In this document: piece after piece, positions 32,354 through 43,295 of the stretch
Layout of the letters: each line of letters opens with the position of its first letter
Position numbering within the stretch: the stretch's first letter is position 1
Source of the DNA: Klebsormidium nitens
Lineage: Eukaryota > Streptophyta > Klebsormidiophyceae > Klebsormidiales > Klebsormidiaceae
Assembly (NCBI GenBank): GCA_000708835.1
Contig: DF237216.1
Location: 54,660-118,659, forward strand
Direction: 5' to 3'
Length of the DNA: 64,000 nt
Translations under genes and position numbers: made by a program
The notes under the pieces: generated by a model
The model's database searches: none
What the model was told of the DNA's origin: nothing
What the model saw: only the letters and a program-made list of their open reading frames with translations

Positions 32354-33609
32354 GGAAGATTTGCATACCCAAAGAGAGGAGAGTAGCAGAATGCCATACG
32401 TAGGAAAGCTAGATTCTTCTGACGGCTTGTGGTCTTGCTAGCTAGAGTACCACTAGAAAGTATATTCTGCAATCATATAGTTATACGAAGCATGGCACAG
32501 TACGTACGGCGCAGATTTTTCCGTTCCAATTTGGTGGACAAAAAGTTGCACATCGATAAAGTTTGGTGCATGATGACGCCACTAGTGGGCATGAACTTGT
32601 CAGAGATCAGGCGATCAGGGCGGCACCCAACGTCTGATTGTCTCATAAGAATAGTGCCGACGTCGAAACCCCAAGCCTCATGGTCATGGCCATGATGACT
32701 TGCAATCTCCACCTGCGTTTAAATCTTTCTCGCGTTGTGCAGACTGGGATTTTGAGTCAACTTCAAGAATGCTTGCAATGTGGCCGAACAAAAATATCTC
32801 GAGAAATAAATTGTGTAATTGAGTGGAAATTAGTAATGCGCGAAAGTGAAAGCGTGCACGGCCGTCAGCCTGTCTCACCAGCCGTCGGGGTTACTTTCGC
32901 ATGGGCGGCTTGATAATACAAGGCTTCCTGTCATTTGATGTGCCAGGGGGACGGAGACGTGAACGCGGCAATGACATGTGGAGGCATCCTTGCCTGAGAT
33001 TTCAGATTCGCATTGGTCTACCATGCAAAAAACGATTAGTCTGGTCGAACCTGTACCACAGCAATTTACGTCTTCTTTTATAGAAAGGCGTTACATAAGC
33101 TTTGACTCTAGACCTCTTCAGACGAATCGAGAAACTGTTTAACCAACTCCACGCCAAGCCAGGTTCTTATCCTCCCCATCCATTTGATTGCTGCATGATG
33201 TCACGTTTTGGCGGTTGCAGCTAAGCGTGTCAGAATGCGTCTCTCAAAGCGTGACTCAAATGCGTCTCTCAGAGAGTAGTATCAGATGCCGAATAGCTCA
33301 GATCTAGGTGCCGTCACATTCAGATGACATGACATGGATCTGAAAGACTCGTTTGTGCCGGACGAACTATAAAAGAGATGATATCTTTCGCGCGCGGGAT
33401 CGGTTGAAGGCGTCGAAGGCGGTGGCCCCCTCGGGCTGGAATTGGGCACTCCGGCTTTCACGACATGTTGAAGGAGGTTCAGAAGCCGCAAACGACTCTG
33501 GAGCGAGTCTGTCCATATGCTTGGAATAGACGACCCTATTTAAAGGGTTTTTCAGGAGACAAAGATTACTTTTCCTTCTCGATCGAATTGGTTCTACACA
33601 TATCGCGCA
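32354..33609. other. Spacer between family copies 4 and 5
   Basis: 3' flank of copy 4 (homologous to that of copy 3) and the upstream side of copy 5. A TATA-like CTATAAAAG is at about 33367. A GCCGAATAGCTCAG string near 33288 looks like the start of a tRNA but has no matching B box. No gene is supported. Confidence 0.4.
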
Positions 33610-33735
33610 TTAAGGCGCGCACGCGCGCGCTCTGTCATGAGTGGGCCCGGGACTCCGCCGACTCGGGCCGCCCGCGGCCGACAAACGCGCCATGCCATCT
33701 GGTCGAAATCCGTCGATCTCGTCTCGTATTCGGAT
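33610..33735 (+). promoter_or_regulatory. Conserved upstream block of the MGxxC family, copy 5 (diverged)
   Basis: GCGCGCACGCGCGCGC, CGGGCCGCCCGCGG and CAAACGCGCCATGCC, followed by TGGTCGAAATCCGTCGATC, correspond to the 3' half of the blocks before copies 3 and 4. It lies 75-200 bp before the ATG at 33809. Confidence 0.4.
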
Positions 33736-33808
33736 CAGTGTGTTCTTGAAGAAGCAAAATCAAACGCGTGATTTGTTTTTGTTTTTGTTCACCTTTCACG
33801 GGGTTAAC

Positions 33809-34574
33809 ATGGGCCTTTCTTGCTTCTGCTTGGGCGCTAGCGCGGGGTCTGCTGACGGCATAACTTCGGAGGGAAAGGAAGCCGCAGCCATAGCAGATCC
33901 AGCGCCCGCTCCCTCTGCCGTCATCTCATGGGTCCTAAGTGACGTCCTCACTAGTCCATTTCCAACCCGGTATCCAGCGGACGGATGCAGTGTGGCTGCT
34001 TGGTCAGTATGAGGCCCATGCAGAAAGGCTGAGAAGCTGCTGGAAGATGCACCCGAAGGATTTCCCCAAGTCTTTTGCCAATGAGCTGATGGTGTGTGTA
34101 CAAGCGGCGCACAATCAGCACTACCGCGGCCTCAGCAACCTCACTCATTTCCTGGTGCGGCTCTTTGCTGCTCGCCCAAGCGACCCAGACTTACACATCA
34201 CCAGAGGTTCGCACGAGCTTTGGCCTATCGTTTTTGAGGAGCTCCGCCGGAAGCACAAGCAGCTGGCCCGAGGAGCGGAATGGATGGCACCTGAAACGAC
34301 GAGCTGGCGGGAGAACGCTCTTGAGCCTTTTCTCCGTTATATGGAGTCCGCACTACCTAATCGCTACGAGGAAGTTCCGAGCCGTTTAAGAAACACAGTA
34401 GAAAAGCTCACAGCAGAGCTGTCGACTGAGCAGACAAGAGTGAGAGAAGCGCGGTACAAGGCCGAGAGGGAAGCTCAGGACGCGCAATACAAAGCCAAAC
34501 TGGAGCAGTTCAAGGCTTCTGTGAAAAAAGCGCCGTGGGACAATGGAGCATTGGCAGGCGAGGAGAAAGCATGA
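33809..34574 (+). pseudogene. MGxxC...APWDN family copy 5, internal frameshift
   Basis: It starts MGLSCFCLGAS at 33809 and stays in frame through APAPSAVISWVLSDV. After about 33950 the sequence diverges (about 50 bases) and the frame meets TGA at 34010-34012. A second frame takes over at YEAHAERLRSCWKMH and is open to 34574, with SFANELMV, FLVRLFAA, TRGSHELWPIVFEELRRKHK, EWMAPETTSWRE, the coiled coil and VKKAPWDNGA (APWDK has become APWDN). No intron of credible length restores the frame. The coding-like state of both halves means the break is recent or an assembly error. Confidence 0.65.
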
Positions 34575-36116
34575 CGCAAATTAAACTTGAAACCTGGTGT
34601 AAGCCTGGAAAGAAGTAAACTGTTTCCATGAACAAACTATCTGTCATGACACTTGTGTCATTTGTGGAGCATATATCGCCATTATTCTTTGAGCATGGTA
34701 TCGTCAGAGCAGTGTCTGTTCAGCGTCGGTTGAAGGTTGGAAATAGCTGAGATGTGACGATAATCATGGTACGTTGTATAAGTGTTAGCGTGGGTCTTGA
34801 CGTAAGACATCTCGCTTACCGGTGTCTATGTACGGTATGCCATTAGATTTTTAGTCAAGAGACCATCGTGCATGACTTCAGGTCTTACATTCCGATTGGC
34901 TTGTTCATTGCGTAGTGCCATGCGCGCAGATCGGAACCTTTCGTATGTTGAAGATCTTACACATTTGCACAGGTCTGAACGTAGGCGCGTTTCAAGTGTA
35001 GTACGTATTCACGCCCGGCGATATCTTATGCAAACATTTGTACATATCAAGTTGATTTTCAATGGAAACAATTCAATGAATGCGCCACTGCTTTCAAACT
35101 TTGAATATATATGCGAACCGCGGCGGCCGGGGGGACCGGCTCGGCAGACTGCGGAGCCCTCACGTCAAAAGGCGGGTGCGTATAACCACAGGTCGGGCCT
35201 GCCAGATCGGATCAGCCGCCGTACTCACGTTGGCAAGCATCATATCTTGTACCACTGCCAGCCTACTAAGAATGGGCCCGAGGCTTCTCAATCTAGCTCA
35301 GCGACAATGACAATCTAAAGGCTTCTTTGCAAGCTTCGAGTTTAAGTCCGGTTTCATTGAAGACACGGCTGATTGTTTATCGCAGTTGCTTGTGATTATC
35401 TTCATACAGAGTCCACCGTTTTACATGAAATGGCTCCCTAACACATCGTTCTTTGACAAAAAGCACCCTAACGAAACTTTAGCACCGTTTCACCCGATTC
35501 GACTCGTGACCGCCATTTGGCCCTTGTTACACCGCTGGCAGTAAAGCTTAAAACGGCTTCCTATTCAAACTTTGCCTCTAGCTGTAAAGTGTTGCATATA
35601 GACATGTAACTTACACTTCGCGCTACACATGGGACACACGTAATCTCACAATGCCGCGATCTGGCACCTATTGACTCTCAAATGACGTTGTCTGACCTAT
35701 CAATCCACGACTAAGGCGCACTGGACGACGGAAACGCATCTTTTTCTCACGCGGCTGCTTCGATCGGCCTTTTCACGGGTCGTCCGATCGGCCCGGCGGG
35801 AGAGGGGCCTCGAAATCCAGACACGATTCGATCGTCAACGCTGCAAAACCGAAACGAAGACTCGATTCAAGGCCGCTGCATGCGCATTACGAAGCGTTCA
35901 GAGAAACATGGGCTCCCTTGCAAAGACGTCGCTGTGAAAAAGGGGTTCTTTTCTTTCCTCGTCAACATGTGCAGGAAAAAACAAAACAATTATGCAGTGG
36001 CTACCTCTTCGCATATAGCCGGTGATCGAAAGTTCCGTATCAAGTGATCTCAAGAGTCCGCGGAGTCCTGGGAAGCTGATATCTTTGCTGGCTTAGTTAA
36101 ACATTCTGTGTAGGTC
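34575..36116. other. Stretch without a supported gene
   Basis: 3' flank of family copy 5 and the downstream side of a minus-strand gene. A GC-rich patch at 35115-35175 (GCGGCGGCCGGGGGGACCGG) resembles the family upstream blocks, but no MGxxC start follows it. Nothing else is supported. Confidence 0.4.
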
Positions 36117-37798
36117 CTATTTTTGGATTGCAACTTCGCTCAGCCTTAGGTGGGCAACTGAAAACGTCGGTGCCAAATTGTCAGTGAGCAGTTCAAAGAA
36201 CAGAAACCGTTCTTTAAGCGTAAACCGTGATTGTCTCGGAAAAGCACGGTAGCTAGACTTGCTGCGATAAGATGATTGCCGATGAGCGGAAGCCCACGCT
36301 AGACCACATTTCAGACTAGGACTGCCTACTACTTGTTTCATGAGCACGAGCTCCATAAAATCGTAGAGGAAGTTCAATGGCAACGAAAGGAGTAGACTTT
36401 GAAAAGGAAGAAAGGGAACGTACCACCAGTGAAACGGGGCCGGCCCGCGCTGCCTCTCCAAACAGAACACGCAGAACTTGCACGTCTTCCGAAACCCCGC
36501 AAACCCCTCCCTCCGACCGGTCGCGGCCGCGAAGTCCTTCAAAACCCCCTGCAGCCCTGCCATCTCGAGCGGCGTCAGCTCCCGCCTCTGACGAGCGTCG
36601 GCCAACGCGGGGCCGCCGACTGCCACGTGTCCTGGGGCCCTGCCTGCCACGTGTCTCTCCGGGTGCTGTACTCGCCTGGGCGCGAGCGCCTCCGCGGCCG
36701 CGTTGACTGCTGACGCAAACATGGACGCTGAGACGATCTGGGGGGGCTTCGGTGGGGGGCTTCGTGGGGGCAGATGCGGACTGCGCGCGCCGTCGAAATG
36801 AGCTTGCTTTGCCACGTGGCTCGCTGAGATTGGTCGTGCTTCCGGTGCTGGATGTGCTGGCGAACCGAGCGGCTGTCCCTGGAACTTCGAGGGGTGCGGA
36901 CGGGCTTCGACGGAGTGGTTTGAGGGGTGGGGAAAGGCGTCCCTTGACTGAACTGACTGCCTTGGTGCTCGCGGATGCTGACGTCCCCAAGACGAGAACG
37001 TGACCTCATCAGCAGCTCGTTGTTCCGGCATCCGGACCTGCCTCGACTGAGTGCGTGGGTCGCTTTGCTCTTGAGGGGAAGGTGAAATTCCGTGCACTGC
37101 TCTATTGTGGATGGAAGAATGAACTGGGAAATAGCTGGTTGTGGGGGTGTCTGCTTTGGCTGCGGAAGTTGAAGCAACGGGGGGAGATGGCCTCTGAAGA
37201 ATGGTCACTGGCTTGCTTGTGCTGCCGGATGGTTCAGAATCTTCAGGGCTTCGAGAAACCTTTGCAGGAGTAGCTGGGGTACTGCGCTCAGTAACGAAAT
37301 CGGTCACCCTTTCCAGGAGCACTGGCCTCGGCATATGCGCTGTTCCGTTGCTCGAAGATGTCTCCTGGGGTACTGTTCCGCCGCTGACTTCCGCTGGCGG
37401 ACTCTGTCGTGGCTCAGGAGCATCCTGGTCGGGGGACTGCGGAGAGGGCGGACGGAAAGCCGGAAAAGCAGGCAATGTCGAGACCGGGGACAGAGGCTCC
37501 TTCGACTCGAGTTTCGCAGGCCGCTGATCCGTTTCATCGGACGGCTCCTGAGCCGGGTCCTCGCTCCTGACGTCGTCTTCGTCGTCCACGTCAGCAGCAC
37601 GTCTGCGGCCGGCGCCCTTGCGGTCCTTCTTGGGGCGCTTGAGCGAGATGACGAAGTGCGCGTCGGTCTCCTTGGCGTGGATCCGCAGGACGATGCCGAA
37701 GTTGGTGGCCTCGCTGATGTTGAGCTTCTGGCGCCGCTCCTCGCCGCCCACGCTGCGCTTGTACGCCAGCACGGCCGACAGCTGAGCCGCGGGAACGC
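36117..37798 (-). CDS. Unrecognised Pro/Ser-rich protein with a conserved-looking N-terminal basic module (5' exon missing)
   Basis: A long exon starts after the acceptor TTTCGCAG (first base 37798, phase 1) and is open to a stop at 36117. The first about 60 residues look folded and conserved (VPAAQLSAVLAYKRSVGG, LNISEATNFGIVLRIHAK, DAHFVISLKRPKKDRK). They are followed by a basic/acidic patch (RRRAADVDDEDD) and about 300 residues rich in Pro and Ser. A helix (ELTPLEMAGLQGVLKDF) leads to a Cys pair (CKFCVFC). Basic and acidic patches plus disorder suggest a nuclear regulatory protein, but I cannot name the family. The start exon lies above 38 kb and was not found. The last 100 codons may be intron read-through, since donors such as AAACAAGTAG occur there. 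Confidence 0.5.
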
Positions 37799-38050
37799 CT
37801 GCGAAATTGAGTGAAATGATTTGGGGAACTTGGTGACGTCATCGTCGCGAGAACGGCAAAAAAGCTGTGCCATCCACGGCAAAGTCTGCGGAATATGCAG
37901 GCGACGCTACCGGCCGCCCATGCTGCGCTTGTACGCGAGCACGGCGGACAGCTGGGCCGCGGGAACGCCTGCGGAAGGAAAGGGCTCATCAGGGCACTAG
38001 GTGACGTCACAGAGAGGTGGAAATCGTATGCAACAGCGACGTCTGCGGAA
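37738..38050 (-). repeat. Tandem duplication (170 bp unit) of an exon 5' end with its acceptor
   Basis: The 60 bases encoding VPAAQLSAVLAYKRSVGG with the acceptor GCAG (first exon base 37798) recur upstream with first base 37968, reading VPAAQLSAVLAYKRSMGG and then a stop. The intron segment with TGACGTCA and TCTGCGGAAT is duplicated too, and a third remnant (GCGACGTCTGCGGAATGTG) lies near 38036. Confidence 0.8.
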
Positions 38051-39700
38051 TGTGAGCTTCTGTGCTATTCGTCGCTGGAAACGTGGGACGCCTGCCACAA
38101 TGATGTATTCTGTCAGGTGTTTTCATACAGCGGTGACCCGCAAGACCAGCGCAAAGTGCGGTGACGATTTATGTGCGCCACAGGCAAGAAATGCAAGATA
38201 CCGTGCGCCAAGAGTGCAAACGTTCTTGTTCGTTGAATGATGTGACCGTCCGACAGATCCGGAGTTCCGAAAAGGCAAAAAGAGTGAAGGCCAGGTAAAA
38301 ACTGTTCAATGTGTAACCCTGATTGATCAGAAACGGAGTAAAATCGCAACGATCTCCCTTTGAATATTTCAGGCCGTTTGCGGGGCCCAATTGAGACCAT
38401 CCAACGAATTGTCTTCGACAAGTGAACCTGACAATGCCACCCAGCTGACAACACTGTGAGAAGGAAGGGCCTCTGTGAATGTTTGATCAGCGAATTGGAA
38501 CCCCCGAAAAGCTCTAACTCAGTGCAAGGAGTACAGATATTGAGCAAAAGCGGGACAGATAATATTATGCGTCGTACGTGTAGGCAGTTGGAGACTGGAA
38601 AAAACAGAAGGGAATTTGTGCCCTTACACATGTCATATTTGAGACGTGGCCAAAAATTCCCTATGAGGCGAATGCCAAAGAGACAATTGTCAAAGCATCC
38701 TCAGTCGAGAAAGAAAAAAAATATATGGGAAAAGGATGTTGTACCAAACTGCAGCAACCATTCTCGTGAACCTCAATTGCACAGAAACAAGAAGCTGGCT
38801 GATCATCACCACAAGGCGCAAGCCTCACCTGTTTTCTGTGTCATCAGTTGCTGAAACCGCTTGAAAGTGAGTGCCGAGTATATACCCAGTTGACCCCTGA
38901 CGTGCTCTTGCTCTCCATCCGAGTAGATGCTGCACCAACAGATGTGAAGTATGTTTGTTTCTGGATCAATCGATATTACTTATATGGATCTGGCTAGTAG
39001 CAATTGTAGAAAGACAGGGTCAAACATGTTGGCTATCATTTTGTCCTTCATATATCGTCTCCATGAGCTGGCTGGAAGATACATTCAGCAGTCTTACGTT
39101 TTCAAAAGAGCTGAAAAGAAGCTGAACAATCCAAACACTTCATAGAAGAGCTGCAAGGAGCTAGACAAGAAACTTGCAGAAGGATGGCAACAGAGAGCAA
39201 CTTCCTGAAAGCTCAAGGTGATGTGAAAAGATGAAGATGGAGCGCCTAGCTCACCATGGCAGAGGGGTAGCAAACCGCTCCATTGGAGTGATGGACAGTT
39301 CTCCTCTCTGTAATGAGACAAGTTTAAGACTATCAGCGGCCGGGTGTATCTCGACCAGCTTCAATTATGACCAGGCCCCACCTTTCATGAAAGTTGGTTT
39401 CAGATTCAGTATGAGCCAACCTCTTTCATTAGACAAGCATATTTCAACCAGAGACTGGCACCATTTGCAACCTCTTGTACAGGTCTTCTCTTTAAGGTGT
39501 TACACCACAATTGTGCGCTCTTAAAAAATGATCTGTTTCACTAATAGACAGCTCATGGAAGATTGCAAGACGCAAGAGAACCTCCGCTCATGAGGAAGGA
39601 GAAGACCAGTACGATCAAAGCTGATCAGTAAGCAACCCGTGTCCCTGCCAAGCATTCCTCTACAGTCTGGCAGAAAGCACCTTAAGGAAATTTTCCAAAA
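38051..39700. other. Stretch with possible upstream exons, none firm
   Basis: The plus strand has short AG..GT-bounded candidates, such as 39543-39627 (ending GCTGATCA before GTAAGC), that could belong to the gene below. I could not chain them by phase. On the minus strand the first exon of the Pro/Ser-rich gene is expected but was not identified. Confidence 0.35.
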
Positions 39701-40315
39701 ATGAATCAATTCAACAGATCATCTGGTCAGAGAACAAAGCTTGCTGAATTCTACCCATTGATGCATTTCCTTGCCTTGATGGCCCTCAAGGGTTTTCTGG
39801 ATGATGGATTTTTTCAACAAGCAGTGAGTCTTTGCCTTGATGGCCCTCACGATTTTCATGGATGATAGATCATCCAACAAGCAGTGACGATCGGTTCTTC
39901 AGGCTAGTCAGTCAGCCGCACATGAGCACTTGGCCAATGACAAGACCAGTAGGTTAACCAGCCCAGCAAAACAGATTTCCTCTTAGCAATCAGATCAAAA
40001 AGTAGTGGTCCTTTGATCAATGCTGAGCTGAAATCAATTGTTGAAGCATGAGGCAGGTGCACTGAAACGTGTCTGTAGTTTGTCAGCTGTACCATTAGGA
40101 CTTACTACCACCTTCATAGTTTATTGACATTGTCACAGCTTGATCTAAGATAATCCCTTCACCCTTCTCTTTAGTACAAGGAAACATCCATCGAAAGGTT
40201 TTCCAGCGGCAAATTGTTTGAAGAGCACAACCGCCACTTGATCACCGCAATGCTGATTGAAGCAATGCTCAATGGGGGCAACCCAATGATGATCAGTAGT
40301 GTGGATGCGACAAAA
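39701..40315 (+). CDS. Two exons of an unrecognised helical protein (partial)
   Basis: Exon 39701-39823 (possible ATG at 39701, donor GCAGTGAGT) reads KLAEFYPLMHFLALMALKG then FLDDGFFQQA. Exon 40175-40315 (acceptor CTTTAG, donor AAAGTAAG) reads YKETSIERFSSGKLFEEHN then RHLITAMLIEAMLNGGNPMM. Both are phase 0, and the joined product is amphipathic helical without low complexity. The exon 1 start could instead be an acceptor within 39715-39735. I do not recognise the protein. The donor side of the first exon is duplicated in tandem. Confidence 0.4.
39764..39890 (+). repeat. Tandem duplication (60 bp unit) of an exon 3' end with its donor
   Basis: TTGCCTTGATGGCCCTCA through CAACAAGCAGTGA occurs twice, with donors GCA/GTGAGT at 39824 and GCA/GTGACG at 39884. 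The second copy is out of frame and has a weaker donor. Confidence 0.75.
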
Positions 40316-43295
40316 GTAAGACTCGCCTTTTAGCCTCAGATCTTCGTTCTCCTAGTGGTAGTTGTGAGGATGGCGGGCTGTCATGCACTTGCTTGCTTGG
40401 GGTCAGGCGCGTGTGCTTTTCAAACCAATCCGAGCAGCTTCATGCGCACTCAGGGCTGCGCCAGCTCAGGTTAGCGCCCAGGAGAGCATCTCTTCTGGTG
40501 CCGGCTACGTTTTAAGCTCCCGCTTCAACTTTCAAGGCTGAGCTGCTCAAATTTGCGAAGTACAGAAGAGGCATCTGCTCAGCGGCCGCCATTGCGGAAG
40601 CAGGACGTCCGTCCTTCTCGAAGCTCAGCTTGGTGTCGGAACCACCCTGCTGACATCAGCCAGATCTACGGATGTGCACCGTCCGATGAGATTGTATACC
40701 TGATTCGACGGTTGTCGCTGGTTCGGCACCACAACATTCACCGGACGTTTTACGCTTCAAGTTTCAAATGTGCTGGGCACGGAGCGCCGGTCTAGTTGCC
40801 CTCTTGTTTTGGACTCATCCAGCTGATGTGGCACCCCGAGTCGCCCACGCAGTCGTGCGTCAAGCACCACCTCATCGGCGCGCTGATTCCAGAGTAGCTG
40901 ATGGGGTCCTTGACATCTTCGATTCAGCGTCGCGACACACACAGTCCTTTCCAGCTCAATCGTTTCAGGCTCAGGCTAATTGACGAGACTGGTTTTGGAG
41001 TAAGCTTGGTTGATCACAAGCTTACAAGAGGTGTTCAAAAGCTTTACAAAGGGGGCGCAGGCGGTTGATCAAGAAGCTCGCCAGCGGCGACAACAAGAAG
41101 CCCACCACCAGACACAGCATGCATGCCTGCCGACTACGCCTGAGTTCCTGGAAAGTGATAGCTATGGCGCTTCACGATCAGCAGACGCATAGAGCCCATC
41201 GTCGGAGCAAAAGCATGCACTCAGCCCCGCCCGACTGACGCTCAGCTGGGTGCTAAAAACAATGCCACGTCAGCATCATGGCGGATGTGGCGGACTCTGA
41301 TTAACAGCTGGATGCGCCGCAGCTCAATAGGACTGCAGCCATTTTCGGATTTCTACACAGGGCGCGATTGCAGGCATGTGCATTCCTGAATTTCAGGTGC
41401 TTCTGCTCGTAGTCCTCGTAATCATACTGCTCGTCCCCATCTTGCTCCTCCTCTTCTTCGTCCTCTCTCCCATTCTCCTCCTCGTAATCTTCGTTCTGCT
41501 GCCGCTGGTCTACTTGCTCCGGCAGGCGATCCTACTGGCGCGCACACCGACGGTCCAGAAACAGTCCCTCGCTCTAGTTCTGGTTGTTTCGTCTCTGCTA
41601 GCGGTGATGTCGCTGCTTAAGGAGTACCATCTGGCAGTGAGCAAGATGCACTCGAAGACGTGCGGCTTCAATGTCAGCTCGTCAAACTCTTCGTGCCAAT
41701 GGTTGATAGCTAGTGACTCCAGGGGGTTTCTAAAGTAAAACAAGTTCAGCCATCTTAGATGTGACGAACAAGCTGTCCAGCCGCCAATTCAGGACCCTCA
41801 AAAAACATTTCTAGCCCACGGAATAGATACCCAGATAGCTGTCAGAAAGGTCTGGGCTCCAGGTAGGAAAGCCCGGTCTTGAACTGTTCCGGTCAAATCG
41901 ATCATTCCGCAGAAACTCTAGGGGTGCACGAAAGCGGCGGCACCTCGCTTCAAAGGGCTTCAATCCCCTTTTTGATGTGCTTTTGATGGCGTCTAGTGGG
42001 CCTCCGATATGAGTGCAGTTTTTTAGCCAAGGGAATATAAAGGCTTAGTTACAAAGCTACTTCTGTGGAGCTCTTGAAAAGCCCACACGGCCATGTTGTT
42101 TTTGTTTCGTCCAAATTAACGCTTTAGTAAGATCATTGCCAATCGCAAATTCTTGAGGGTCGTGGACCACAATCTCTTTAGGACCCATGCACATACAAGG
42201 ATTAGTAGGACGTTGCAGACCGCGCGGCCGAGCTTGCATCAAACTTGAAAACCACGTGATCAACCGAAGCTACTAGGCCGGCCGTACAGGCTTCAAACGC
42301 TATGCAATGATATACGCTGTCAATGACCTTGTCCTGTTTTGGTAAATACAATTATCGTGCAGCTAGCAGGAGAGCGCTTGCCCTGCAGCATGTTTGTAAC
42401 TTCGAAAAGCTAATCGCTACAGAAGTGACGTCGCGATTGCATCTCCTGCAATGATGATATGTAGATCGATGATCGACTTGACCGATTGAAGTGACATGAC
42501 ATGTTGGCGCCGCCAGCTTTAACTCATGCATTCCGCTTAAAATTGCCAAAGTTGACTTCTGCATATGCATATGATACTCATTGGCTTTGCTACGTGGCAA
42601 CGAGAACAGCATGTCAAAATTGGGATTATGCCCGGCCCTTCTTGGACAAATCGCATGCACTCTCAAAGAATTGAGTATGATTGAGTGCTAAGATCATTAC
42701 ATACTTGAGTCCCATGTACGAATTGACAAGGATTCGACGGCTAGCTTCGTGCAGGAGAAAAGTGCTCTGTGACGCTTACTGCGGTGATCCTCATGCGATT
42801 GGCCTTGATCAGGCCTGTTCATTACCGATCGGGTTCGGCTTCACAACTTTGAAACTACGTCGAACAGGACATTTCCAGCTAGGCACGGGTATACTAAGTC
42901 GACCGGCCACTCCGGCTCTTGATTAACCGTTTTCATTAGAGATGATTAGTAGCATCGTCAATCAGTGCGCGCGTGGCGTTATATTTACAACACTCGACGG
43001 GGTTCTAGGGGTTACAGGAGTTGAAAGGCCTTTTGGAGTTATAGGTGTGGACACGGCCCCGCCAGTTCCGTCAGGTGACGAAGGACGCCCTGCGTATTTG
43101 GTGTGCTTACGTCAGCAGTCTGCTCGGCGATCGTACCAAAAGAATCGCAGATACATCCACTTCCTTTACACCGCAGGTCGTTGAAAGGGCTTTGCAGGGG
43201 TTAGCAAGTACGCACTGGTCAGCAGACGTCGCGGAGAACCGAGACCAAAGGAAGGGAGAATCTGAGGGCGAGGTCATCCATCGGTTTGTGGGCGG
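40316..43295. other. Stretch without a supported gene
   Basis: It probably contains downstream exons of the 39.7 kb gene and the 3' flank of PIR. A strand-asymmetric block at 41395-41525 could encode an acidic peptide on the minus strand (EDYEEENGREDEEEEQDGDE); its plus strand reads as a hydrophobic string, which I take to be a shadow. No exon chain could be built. Confidence 0.35.

Noticed and set aside
33286-33360. tRNA-like start (GCCGAATAGCTCAG)
   Set aside because: No B box GGTTCRANYCC and no pairing acceptor stem within tRNA distance.
41376-41738. Very hydrophobic 120-codon plus-strand frame that looks like a membrane protein
   Set aside because: The hydrophobic part is the complement of a GAG/GAC/GAA-rich block. 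The opposite strand reads as an acidic peptide, so Leu/Val richness is a compositional shadow.
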